This document shows positions 47,649 to 58,804 of a DNA stretch of 64,000 nucleotides, one piece after another. The position numbers were made by a program, and so were the translations under genes. Location of the stretch: positions 124,001-188,000 of the forward strand of contig JAPQWV010000405.1 of NCBI GenBank assembly GCA_027422505.1. Reading direction: 5' to 3'. Under the pieces are notes generated by a model. The model was given only the letters and a program-made list of their open reading frames with translations. It was not told where the DNA came from and made no database searches. How positions within the stretch are numbered: the stretch's first letter is position 1; each line of letters opens with the position of its first letter. The stretch is from Craterostigma plantagineum. Taxonomy: Eukaryota > Streptophyta > Magnoliopsida > Lamiales > Linderniaceae.

Positions 47649-49441
47649 CCGACTATTATGGGGGCACACAACACAAGGGTAATTAATTATTGTGCCATAC
47701 ACTTACATATTATTAATATACTTTCTTTTTCGTTTTATAGTTATAGTTGATGATTTGATTTGTTTTCTTTCTTCTTCATTTTTTTTTTGTAATTTCCATT
47801 GTTTGTTGGTTGTTCGGCTAATTATGAGCCAACCGTTTATTGCAAATACGAGACATATAATAGTATCTTCATTTGCTCAACTGTGGTTGTGGTTGGCTTC
47901 GTCTTTCTTCATTGGATATGCTCAAGCAACAAGTTAAATGAGTACGCAATGTACTTATTGCGTGACCGTTGTAATATATTTGCCTTGGATTGTCTAAATT
48001 CAAATCTAAAGGACTTACTTGACATTACATTGGAAGTTTTGGGGACCTATTGCAATTACTCGATTCTTATGCCGCTGTTTCAACAAACGTAACGTAAACA
48101 TGACATTTGGTTTCATAGAGTAACATGGTATTTATTATTTTTCAGGAAAACACAATATTTATCCACGACATATAAAAGAACTAAAAGCACGTGAGGCGCT
48201 ATAGTTGATTATAAAACGCATAGTGACAGTTAATAAATGCACTAGATCATTTATAAGGTCATAATTCATTTATTACAAGTTATAAGGTTATATTATTAAC
48301 GGAAACTAATATATTATATTAAGAATCATTTATGTTTGCACGAACAATGCTTGTTGCCGTCGGTGGCCTGGCCGCGCGTACCCACACGATTATCTCATTT
48401 TATTACATTCAATATATATATATATATATATATATATTATCCCATTATTTTTTCCATTTTAAGGCACCAGCGCATGAGTAGCATTTTGTACAAGTAAAGC
48501 AATCTCCACACGCATGATGATGATGATCAATAATTCAATAGTTTCTTTTACTTTTTCACTTTTTCAGATACGATATAGGGTTGTGACCGTAATATATGGC
48601 TGGCCAGTGGAGTCAGTTCGTAAGGCTTATAACTAATGTCTCCATAAATAAGTTTGTAATACATTTACCATAAACACATAAGCTGATTACAGTGTGGCAA
48701 CTGAAAATTAAATGGACAGTTGATAAGTAAAACGAAATACTATGATGAAAGACCTAGTCGAGCAAGCTTGGTCTTCAAAAGATTAAAATGTCACGCTCTT
48801 GTCGGTGGTAGGTAAATTTTCATTATGTCCGTACATACCTTGAAATTTGTATTTTCTATTTTTGTGGTGCCCAATATTTCTAGCATGTTCAATCACATTT
48901 GATTATCTAGTGGGTTAGAGGACCATATATAAAGGAAGTAATTGATTTCCCAACAATATTATATGTGAGGTCCAAATATGGGTTATTAATACTTCATATG
49001 GCAATCAATCGGTTGACTTAACAATATAAAATACAATAGAAATAAGATAGAAATAAAATTCCCATTGGCTCAGTTTCTGAATTTATTTATTTATTTACTT
49101 ACACTCTCGTGATCGTACAACTTGTTCGAATACAAACATGGGTTGTTAAATTTTCATATGAGAGTCAATCGGTTCACTTAAAAAGTTAAAAAAGTAAAGA
49201 AAATTAAAATTACCATTGCCCCAATTTTTTATACTGTTGTGATCGTACAATTCCATAGATCCAAACATTCTTGTCGAATGAAGGTATAATATAATTAGGA
49301 CGAACCATTATTTCTGCAGAAAGAAATAAAAAACAAATAATAGTATTTTCAACCCCAACGGCTACTTTTTGTGTCTGATATATAATATAACCCAATCCAA
49401 GCCCATAAAGTCCATCACCACAGCCCTTTCCATTACACGCA
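47649..49441. other. Spacer with a TA microsatellite and a direct repeat
   Basis: No gene. (TA)n is at 48413-48436. An imperfect direct repeat of about 150 bp lies at 48969-49115 and 49131-49250, sharing ATGGGTT(A/G)TTAA, TCAATCGGTT(G/C)ACTTA and GTGATCGTACAA. Confidence 0.5.
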
Positions 49442-50042
49442 ATGGCTATTAGCGAAGAAGAAGAGACATTACCACTGATGCAAACGGTGAAGGTAGTCGA
49501 GTTCTTAGAATCATCCATGTCCAAAGACCTCCTCTGCAAATTCCCAGACAACTCAGCCTTCGACTTCGACTACACTCAGAGCTCAATTTGGTCTCCTCTG
49601 CTTCCTCGCCGAGCTCGTGGGCTCGATCTGTCTAGGAAGCCATCGTACTCTTGCGAGGGAGACTTTCGAGCTGGGCTGTTCGAAAACACGAAAAGAATGG
49701 CCGCCGCCGTAAGGAAAAAGCTCGCCGGCGCCGTGTTAGAAAAGGTGGTGCCTGTGTGCCGTTGTTCGAAGAAGAGGAAGAGGAAGTCTTTTGGGTTTTC
49801 TCCTTCATCTGCTTCTTCTTCTTCTTCTTCCCCAAAGGTAAGAAATTTGTAATGTGATTCAAATTTACGCATAAAGTGCTTCTGAAATCTGAGCTGATTG
49901 TGGTTACTAATGGATATGTGTTGAGCAGGCGTGGGCTAACTTGATGAAGGCTGCTTCAAAGCATTTCAAGAAGAAGAATAAGAAGAAGAAGAAGAGAGAT
50001 TGTGATATTAGTTTCGATGTTTCGAATTACTTTTCGAGATGA
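49442..50042 (+). CDS. Small basic Ser-rich protein of unknown function
   Basis: Two exons, 49442..49837 and 49929..50042, give 169 residues. The N-terminus is acidic (AISEEEETLPLM) and is followed by a conserved-looking VKVVEFLESSMSKDLLCKFPD. The middle is basic (KRMAAAVRKKLAGAVLEKVVP), then a KKRKRK cluster and a Ser run. The end is a second Lys-rich stretch (KKKNKKKKK) before DISFDVSNYFSR. The Lys clusters would suit nuclear targeting. I recall plant proteins of this layout but no function. Confidence 0.65.
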
Positions 50043-50342
50043 GAACAATTTGTATTGTGATCTGAGATGAGATCTATGTTGGATAGCATTTGCCTCTGTT
50101 TTTTGATTCATTTAGCTTAGTTACGTTCATTTCCATTTTTATAAAAATGTGATTTTTAGGAGATTGCATTAGAGAAAATTATCGACAGCTGCTGAAGATT
50201 TCCCCTAACAAAACTTGAAAACAAGACTGAGAAAACTGCTAGTCTGCTACGTACAAAAATTCTTTTTATCAATTTCCTCAAGCTCACTAGCAAGTAGTAC
50301 CTCCTAAAACCTGAGTTTCACCAACTCTTCATTGAATGGTGT

Positions 50343-50379
<37 letters not shown>

Positions 50380-51383
50380 GATTATTGATATATCGCTAGA
50401 TTAATTAAGGGTTCAGTTTTGTGTTATATATGACGGCTATATAATTTATTAGCAGCCTATGACCATTTTCACCAAACTGTAAAGTTAAAATTGAGAACCT
50501 TCTATTTCAATTAATGGAGCAGTCAAAATTGGAGTTGGCATCCATTCAAAATTGAGTCGGTTTCGTGGAACCAAAGAAAAGTCAAAACAAGAATGATAAT
50601 TTCTTGAATGAGGGGCTTCCATTCCTTCACTTGTAATAATTATGCGGCCTCCACTTATTAATTAATCTTTTGACAATTCGGAGATGCAAATAGAAACCAC
50701 TTACACACATTAAACATTTGTATTTCTTTCTTTGGACCAAGTTCTTTCAATAACCAACAATTTGTATGTCTGATCATAATACATTGTCTAATCCTATATG
50801 GCTTCATCACACCGAATAAATGAATATATACGAACAAACTATTGAGTTCGTTATCTGAAAAGGTTACAGTACAGACATACGCACTACGTCATTCTATTTC
50901 TTGTATTAATCTGATTTTTCCTTTCTTTTCTCCATAATCATTATCCATTTGATAGTTAGTACCACCTTTAAGATGCCGTGGCTGGGCAGGCAGGGCAAAA
51001 TAGTCATTTGAAAGAAGTCAACAGTCTCAGTCAAAATTAGCCGCGACGACGATCAACTTCGGAGTAGGTTCTTCACTCAATAATCCGGCCTGGCTTATTT
51101 TGTTATTTGGTCATATAGTACATGCCAAAAATTATATTCACGATGATGTATGTCATCAAATACATCATATTTTTTGCTTTTTTGTTTATTTAATTTCCTC
51201 GCTTTCCTATTTTCTTCGCACGATTAAGTCAGTGGGCCCCACTCGTTATCATCATCATCAAGTGGGACTCGTCTATATATCACAGCCAGCGGTTGCCTCC
51301 AACTTCTCTCACTTCGAACACAATTCTACATTATTCTACAAAGTTTCCTATTACAAAAAATTCTGTCTTAAAAAAAATTCTAC
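50043..51383. other. Spacer with GA microsatellite
   Basis: (GA)n at 50344-50375. 51190-51383 is the promoter of the HIPP gene, with TCATCATCATCA near 51249. No gene. Confidence 0.5.
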
Positions 51384-52853
51384 ATGGGCGAGGTAATGAA
51401 TCTCTCTGTTTTGTCAATTAGAATATCTGTGTACTTTTTAGGCGGTTTATCTTTTCGTGGATGAATGAATGAATATTCACGCTTTGAGTTGATATGTTCT
51501 TTTGATGATCAGAAAGTAGAGAGCAAAAAGGAAGGAGAGAAGAAGGCCGCGGTGGAGAAGAAAGACGGCGATGGGCCGATCACCGTCGTTTTGAAGCTTG
51601 ACTTGCACTGTGAAGGATGTGCCAAGAAAGTCAAACGCTCCATTTCCCATTTTGAAGGTAAAATTACTGCTAATTAATTCATTTTTATGTCCTTCGTTCT
51701 TCGTCTCCGATGATAAATTGAGCCAAATCGAAAATGATTATGTTTGCTGAACCAGTTTCTTGAATTCATCATAGTTTTTTCCCATAATGAATAAATATTC
51801 TGGTGTGGGTGTGCTTGATTAAATTTGATGTTGTATACATATTTATTTATTAATTTACGGTGGGAATCAATTTTGTGAAGGTGTTGAGAAAGTGATGGCC
51901 GACTACACTTCGAACAAGCTGACGGTGACCGGCAAAGTAGACCCTTCTGGGCTAAGGGAGAGAGTTGAGTACAAAACAAAGAAGAAAGTCGAACTCGTTT
52001 CACCCCAACCGAAGAAGGATAAGGACGCCGGCGGCGCCGGCGGCGGTGATGACAGTAAGAAGAAGACGGACGATAAAGATAAATCCGACAAGAAGGCTGA
52101 GGATGGTAAGAAAGGGGATGAAAATAAGAAACCCAAAGAGGTGACGCCTAGCACCGTGGTGATGAAGGTCAAACTCCACTGCGATGGATGTGCGCATAAG
52201 ATAAAGAGGACTATAAAGAAGAACATCGATGGTAAATTCTTCTTTCCTTCATTTTATTATTTACTTCTCAACGCCTCGTGCATAAATTATTATATTGAAG
52301 TAAGGATGGGATGCCTCACTTTTTTGACTTTTAATTTGCAGGCGTTGACTCGGTGAATACCGATTTGGAGAAGGATTTAGTCACGGTGACGGGGACGATG
52401 AACGTCAAGGAGCTCACCGCATACCTAAAGGAAAAAATCAAGAAAAACGTCGACGTCGTGCCGCCCAAGAAAGACGACGGCGGCGGCGGAGACAAAAAGA
52501 AAGAAGATTCTAAGGCTGATGACGGCGGCGACAAAAAGAAGAAAGATGAGTCTAAGGTCGCCGACGGCGGAGAAAAGAAGGTGGAGGTCGTAAACAAGAT
52601 GGAGCATCACAGCACTTTCAACCCACAAACGTACTACGCCACGCCCGTTTATTACAATCAGAGTTATTACAATCAAGACTATGGAATCCCAACGGTTCAT
52701 CACCAGCAGCAGCAGCAGTATCAAGGCTCGTACGGACACGTGGCACATCATTACTACTCTCACGGCGGCCCACCGCCGCCGCCGCCGACGTATGTGAACG
52801 CAGACGATCAGATGTTCAGCGACGAGAACCCCAATGGATGCTCCGTGATGTGA
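51384..52853 (+). CDS. Heavy-metal-associated isoprenylated plant protein (HIPP) with two HMA domains
   Basis: Four exons, 51384..51392, 51513..51657, 51881..52231 and 52342..52853, give 338 residues. The first exon encodes only MGE. HIPPs bind metals such as Cd, Zn or Cu and are membrane-anchored by farnesylation. HMA1 carries LHCEGC (Cys36 and Cys39) and HMA2 LHCDGC (Cys152 and Cys155). Between and after them are Lys/Asp-rich linkers. The tail has Tyr/His/Gln-rich and six-Pro stretches and ends with the CaaX box CSVM, expected to be farnesylated. Both introns inside HMA domains split the same Gly codon (EG|VEKV and DG|VDSV), a sign of domain duplication with its intron. Confidence 0.93.
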
Positions 52854-53660
52854 AATAAATTTCTTTTTAGGGTTTTAAATTTTTATTTTAACTGTAAATG
52901 AAATACGGAAAATATGAGGGCATGGTATAAGCCTCGTTTTGGTAGAGAGATTAAATGTTAGTATTATGTGTAGGTTGTACTTGGTGGTGGAGATAATGTT
53001 CAAAACAAACAGGCCGGTGATGGTTAATGAGATTGTCTTATTATTCGACTGATTATATGTTATAAACAAGTTCCTAATGGTAGTTGGGTTTTTGGTTCAT
53101 TTTAATTATGATTGATTAGTGAGTTGTGGTGACGTATGCATGTTTTATTTTATCTTAGCGATAGTACATAAAATGATGTGATGTTTATATATAATTTCTA
53201 TGGTTGGAACTTGGAGGCATTCTATTCTACATTAGTCTATACATTTTAGTTGAAAATAGAGGTCGGTCCCGGCTACATAAATAATTTAATATATAACGCC
53301 TAGCTATTTCTCAGTGATTGTGATGGAATTTGGATAGTGTTGTTTGTGTTGCATTTCTGACGTTATAAATGTGGTTGCTACTTGGTGTAGGGGGCACATC
53401 GTAGACGATTTTTACATATTCAAAATTTGAATTTAATTACATTTAAGTGTCCTTTCTAATGCATATGTCCGTGTATGAATAAGTCATTTAAGTGGATCGA
53501 CCATCCCCACAACTCACAATTGTTTTCCAACGCCTCTTGATAAGATTAAATTTCTCTCTAATCACCACTAAGAAATTCAAGGAAAAAACATTCGTGTGAA
53601 ACAATCATTTAGTTATTCTAAGGTCCAAATGAAATAATATTGTCGTTTACTAAATATATA
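52854..53660. other. 3' flank of the HIPP gene and spacer
   Basis: No gene seen. Confidence 0.45.
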
Positions 53661-53899
53661 TTCCCTCCGATTTTATTTACATGCCGTTTAAGGTTTTTTC
53701 ACTTATATTAAGAAATATAATAAAATGTCTAATATACCCCTAATTAATGGCCTAAGCCTATTTAACACATTCTATTGAAAATCAGAAAAAGGGTAAAACT
53801 GAAAATATAATAATAATTTGTATTGAAATCTGTAAAACGGCATCTAATTAGAAACAAAATTAGAGAGATAAAACCAATGTAAATAAAATCCGAAGGAAG
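53661..53899. mobile_element. Stowaway-like MITE, 239 bp
   Basis: The left end TTCCCTCCGATTTTATTTAC and the right end, reverse-complemented, CTTCCTTCGGATTTTATTTA are near-identical inverted repeats. They are flanked by TA on both sides (53659-53660 and 53900-53901). The CTCCCTCCG-like start is typical of the Stowaway group. Confidence 0.8.
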
Positions 53900-53901
53900 T
53901 A

Positions 53902-55481
53902 TATTTTTTTTAAAGCAACGACGGGCGAAAAAATCTTGAAGTGGCTATTTGCTTTCCCATGAATGTGGAGAAGGAAAAATAAAAGCTATTTAAGAAAAAA
54001 GCAAAGCAATTCGTTGATGACGCATCGAGTTCCGTCCTTGTTTCGACCTCTCTGTCGAAGAATAAATAAAATAAAAATTAATGAAATACGACGTATTTGC
54101 TTACGCCATTCCATGTTTAACATGGACTTCTTTCGTCGTTATTAAGGTGGTAAGTGATTGCGACGCCGTAACAAGAAATTCATTCATAGGAAAAAATATG
54201 TGAATTAGAAAAAAATACCAAGCTCGTGAATATTGACAGACATTGGATCGACTCTGACGCACCACTTACATTAAATATCGTTGGCTGCTTCAATACATCA
54301 CATATTCTCCCAATATATAATAATAACATTATTAATTTGGGATGGCACGACATGACATAACAGATATATTTAATAAAAGGATAAAAAATAATCGTAACAT
54401 GGGTGTGTGTGAAAAAGGTTGGGACTTCGAGAATCCCCTGGAATCGAACATAAAATCGAATTAAATAATATTTATAATTGGTTGATTGATATGAAAGACG
54501 CGAATGGATGTTGATGGGCTCAAACCCACGTAAGAAGGTGTTGGCGCTGCGTAGGATTTTTGTACCAATGCGTTATGCGGTGCCACGTCATTGAATTTCT
54601 GGCAAAAACCATAGGCTTCCTTATTAATGTCTGATTTGGACTTATTTACATGGCTTTTAGTGAACTACTTTTAATCAAGCCCGTAATAAAATAAAATAAT
54701 TATTTTGTTTTAATAAGTCTCTACACATCCTATTCCTACCAAACCAGACGAGATAAGTTCTTTGAACCAAACAAACTTACGAGTGATTTATTAGTTATTA
54801 GAAAATATATAGACCGTGTGAATGTAAGGAATCATTTCAATCTTTAACCCTTTTGAGGCATGCGGGAGGTAGCCGAGTCCCACAGAAAATATAGGAGGAA
54901 ATTTTTATCGTGTCCCAATTGCGACTTAGAAAATTCGAAGTTCAACAAACGCACAATATTTGAATATTCCCATACGACTCTTAGCAGTCACAAGAAGTGG
55001 ATTTGTTTTGTAGGAGCTAATATTTCTTGAGTTGGGGCGTCCTAAAAGTCAATATATTACAGTTCCAATGTCTCCAAAAGTTATAGCCATATTTACTTCC
55101 TTGCTTTCTATGGCCCACAAATATAAACCTAACACGCCATCTCTTTCGAATACTACGTAGTATGTAATTTAATTTCTTTTTTTTCTTTTCGCAATTTAAA
55201 AACCTGGGAAAGGCTACTGATTTTGGGCCTTAGAATGGGTCGGGTTAATGTATGGTTGACACCTTTCGAAATTAATCAGCCCATAATGGTTCTTATAGAT
55301 AATTTCAGACCAATTACCAACAGATGGGCTAAGGGACAATTTCTTTAGTAATTGCATAAATGGATTATAACCAAGATTATCCCAAAGAGTTATTTATATC
55401 TGAATCCGATACACCTTTAATTCCACCAGGCAAGGGGAAACAAACGGAGCAAATATGTGGTTTGAAATCAATCAGTAGAGG
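53902..55481. other. Spacer, no gene seen
   Basis: AT-rich. Open frames at 53963-54145 and 55360-55584 are not supported; the latter runs into a transposon. Confidence 0.45.
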
Positions 55482-56169
55482 TAGGGGTGAGCAAAATCGG
55501 ATCCGGATTTTCGGATATCAAAAAATAATATCCGTATCCGGTCTGGTTTTAATCGGTTATCCGAAAATCGAATATCCGCTTTAATCGGATATTTAAATCG
55601 AATATCCGCATCCGGTTTTAAAATTTATTTTTTTATAGTATTTCATATTTTCTTTACAAAATCATTTTTTTTTTCTTATCAAAATAAAAAATATATTTTT
55701 CCATATAAAAATTACTACACATAGTAATTAACACAATATGTGAATTCATTATTAAAAATTACATAATAAATAATAAACCATATGTGAATTCATGATCAAA
55801 ATATATTCTGTTCAAAATCATTTTTTTATTTCTTATCAAAATAAAAAAATTATTATTTCATATAAAAATTTCTACACATAGTAATTAACACAATATGTGA
55901 ATTCATGATTCAAAATTATGTAATAAAATAATAAAAATATAAATATTTCTATAGGATTTTTTTTTCCTTTTTGACCTTCATTTTTCATTTGGGCTATGTT
56001 TTTATTTTTTTATGTTTTTAAATATAAATCGGATACCGGATATCCGGATTTTAGACAAACCACTATCCGTATCCGATCCGGTTTTTAAAACCGGATATCC
56101 GGATTTTCGGATTTTGAAAACCGGATATCAGATCGGAATTTGGTTTTCGGATATTTTTGCTCGGCCCTA
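55482..56169. mobile_element. Non-autonomous hAT element, 688 bp
   Basis: AGTAGAGG flanks both ends exactly (55474-55481 and 56170-56177), an 8-bp hAT duplication. The ends are TAGGGGTGAGCAAAA and, reverse-complemented, TAGGGCCGAGCAAAA. The outer 130 bp on each side are packed with CGGATAT and ATATCCG phrases, and the middle holds an imperfect direct repeat of about 100 bp (55640-55740 and 55810-55920). No coding capacity. Confidence 0.88.
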
Positions 56170-56177
56170 AGTAGAGG

Positions 56178-56597
56178 TGTATCACTTGTTCGCAATAGAA
56201 AAGATATGAAACTAATCAAGAAAATAAAACCCTAAGATCGTCGAGCCTACGGCCCCTTGAATCGTAGCCATTGATTTCGAGTAATCGCAAAATATCGACC
56301 GTCGATTTCTATCAAGTTGAACCGGCGGTTCGAACCGCGATCGTAGCCATTGACCACCGCGTCCCGGGTTTTGGAACCGCTTGACCACCTCCTAGACACG
56401 TCACCCTCACTAAATTCAAGAGATAGTGATCAAAATCTATATGCGGGCCCCACAAAGACCTTTTAAAAGGCCCACCATGAATAGAAAAAGACTACACACA
56501 CGGCACACCACAGAGATTTCTCCCCCCACGACCACCGCCGTCGCTTACCACCTCGCTCCATCTATAAGTAAAGAACCCTAAAAACCACCGCCGGAAA
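56178..56597. promoter_or_regulatory. Upstream region of the TCP gene
   Basis: Contains GGGCCCCAC (56445-56453) and GGCCCACC (56469-56476), close to the GGNCCCAC core bound by class I TCP factors, so autoregulation is possible. A CTATAAGTA TATA-like sequence lies near 56561. Confidence 0.45.
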
Positions 56598-57122
56598 ATG
56601 ACGTCATCTCTCCCAGACACCACCATCACACTGCAACTAACGTCCTCCCACGCCACCGCCGGCGAACCACCTTCTTCCCCTAGCCCTACTGTCGATCCTC
56701 TCAAGAAGAAATCGAAATCTCCCTCCGCCAAGGCTCCGCCGTCGAGGCCGGGCAAAGACCGGCACAAGAAAGTCGACGGCCGCGGACGCCGGATAAGAAT
56801 CCCGGCCATGTGCGCCGCGCGCGTTTTCCAGCTCACGCGGGAGCTCGGCCACCGCTCCGAAGGCGAGACCATCGAGTGGCTCCTACGCCACGCCGAGCCC
56901 TCCATCATCGCCGCCAAGGGAACCGGATCGGCTCCGGCGGGACCCGTTTCGCCTTCTTGCGGTCCTCTGACTGCGACGGCTGTGGGTCTGACTCATCCGC
57001 TGCAGCTTTTTCAGAATGGTGGGTACAGGTATGCGCCGCCGTTCACGGCGTTGGTGCTTCAGGCGCCGACGACGACCAACGGTGGAGCAGGGAGGCAAAA
57101 CCCAGAAAAAATCGGACTTTAA
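56598..57122 (+). CDS. Class I TCP transcription factor (TCP11-like)
   Basis: Intronless, 174 residues. The TCP domain spans about 50-108: basic part [20 protein letters not shown], helix 1 [14 protein letters not shown], loop RSEGE, helix 2 [18 protein letters not shown]. The basic part lacks the four residues found in class II factors, which makes it class I (PCF). SRPGKDRH resembles TCP11. Class I factors bind GGNCCCAC and promote growth. The N-terminus is Ser/Thr/Pro-rich and the C-terminus short. It is small for the family, as TCP11 and TCP16 also are. Confidence 0.88.
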   Translation: MTSSLPDTTITLQLTSSHATAGEPPSSPSPTVDPLKKKSKSPSAKAPPSRPGKDRHKKVDGRGRRIRIPAMCAARVFQLTRELGHRSEGETIEWLLRHAEPSIIAAKGTGSAPAGPVSPSCGPLTATAVGLTHPLQLFQNGGYRYAPPFTALVLQAPTTTNGGAGRQNPEKIGL

Positions 57123-57489
57123 ACTGGCTGTGATTAGTGAAAATTACTAATTAGGATTAAACTTAGCATTAGTGGCATTCCATCTGCAGTCTATGGAATG
57201 CTTACCGATAATATATTATTTATTTACAGTCCATTGTTGCAATAAAATTAAGAATTATCAGCGACAGTGAAATGGGACTTATGCGACTTGGCATCTGAAT
57301 AGTGATGTACGTACGTAGAATTAAGTGATTGTAAAGGGCCCAAAGTGTTATTATCATAGTTTACTAATTTAGGGCCAATGTTTCCTTCAATTCTCGTATA
57401 CGTCCCAAAAGAACTCGATAACCGTTACTGTAAGGACAAAGAGGTTTATGAGTTATGATGTCTCTAGATATATACTTCTTCAACTAAGA
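57123..57489. other. Convergent spacer
   Basis: 3' regions of the TCP gene and the kinase gene; nothing else seen. Confidence 0.45.
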
Positions 57490-58016
57490 CTAGCAAGTTT
57501 TATCGACCATGGCTACCCAAATTCGACCGAGCCAATTATCGTCCCTCGTCTTCGAATCGATGGGTCTCTTGTTGCCATGTTCTTCCGTTTCTTCAAAACT
57601 GCACTCAACTTCAACACTCTTCAACGACGGCAGAGGATCGTCGCTGCTGCTGCTGCCGAGCAGCCACGCCTCGTAAACTTGGTTAACCATTTCCCTGACT
57701 TCGGCCATCTTCGGCCGTGTCTTGGGGAGCCTAGTCAGGCAACGGTTAGCCACGACGGAGAGCTTGTGGGCCGACTTGAAGATCTTCTTACCGTCGTCGA
57801 GCCGAGGATCCAATATCTGCTGAAATTTCTTGGCATCCGTTAGCAATGGCTTCACCAATCTAGGAGCTTCTGCTCGCCTTTCGGGCGGTTCCTATCCAGC
57901 GGGCGCCGCCCCGTAATGAGCTCGTAGAGAAACACTCCGTAGCTCCAAACGTCGCTCTTCGCCGTTAGGCGGCCAGATTGGACGTACTCCGGCGCCGCGT
58001 AGCCCATCGTCCCAAC

Positions 58017-58681
58017 TGATGGGAAAAGAAACGCCAAAACGATAATCCTCTAAATGATTATAAGAACAGCCGTAAAAGCTTTTCCCCTGCTCGCAAGAAT
58101 CTGAAATAGCAGCACTTGTTGAATAGCAAAGCACGATATAAACGACACGAAAAACACCGATTTTAACGTGGAAAATCCCTCAAATCAAGGGCAAAAACCA
58201 CGGGTCTTTCCGACCACCAAAACAAGCTCCACTATGATCAATAGAGTACAAAGAGAGTTACAATCGAGCGCTAACACAAGCACGAATCAACCAATCAACC
58301 CCAAAGCAACAAGCTTCAACATGAGAGACAAAATCAAAGAGCACCCTCACAAAAGAACAGCTGCAGTACGAGCCAGATATCTCAAGCCTCGGACAACGAA
58401 ATCAAAATCTGAACGGTGGATTTGAAGAACCACGAGTTAGGAACCTGCTGACCAAATTTCAGCCCGATCCAACGGTGGATGAACCCGGAATGATCAGATC
58501 ACGAACGCTGCGCTGAAAGTGACGAGTTGCTTCTCTTTAGATCTCTCTTATGGATTAATTCTCTCTCTTGATCTCACCTCTCTTCCTCAATAATGATCCC
58601 AATACTTGTATTTACAAGTATACAAGTGGGCTTACGTGTTTTCGGGCCTTTCTCCACATAGGAAGGGAGCCCAACCCAACA
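58017..58681 (-). repeat. 3' LTR of the Copia element
   Basis: 665 bp; identical by eye to the other LTR except for one fewer C in the CCCC run at about 58083-58087. It provides the end TGTTGG...CCATCA when read on the minus strand. Confidence 0.93.
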
Positions 58682-58697
58682 AATCTCCCCCTCACGA
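58682..58697 (-). other. Polypurine tract of the Copia element
   Basis: On the minus strand TCGTGAGGGGGAGATT sits immediately before the 3' LTR, the usual place for second-strand priming. Confidence 0.8.
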
Positions 58698-58804
58698 CTA
58701 TGTGGAGATCGTCGCCAAACCGGCGACCAAGCAGTACGCTTCAAGTGATATAGTCTCCTCTATCGAAGATGTAGAACTCGTCTCATGTTCATTTGTAGTC
58801 AAGG

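Noticed and set aside
56320..56345. GGTTCGAACC palindrome resembling a tRNA T-loop
   Set aside because: No acceptor stem or D-arm can be drawn around it.
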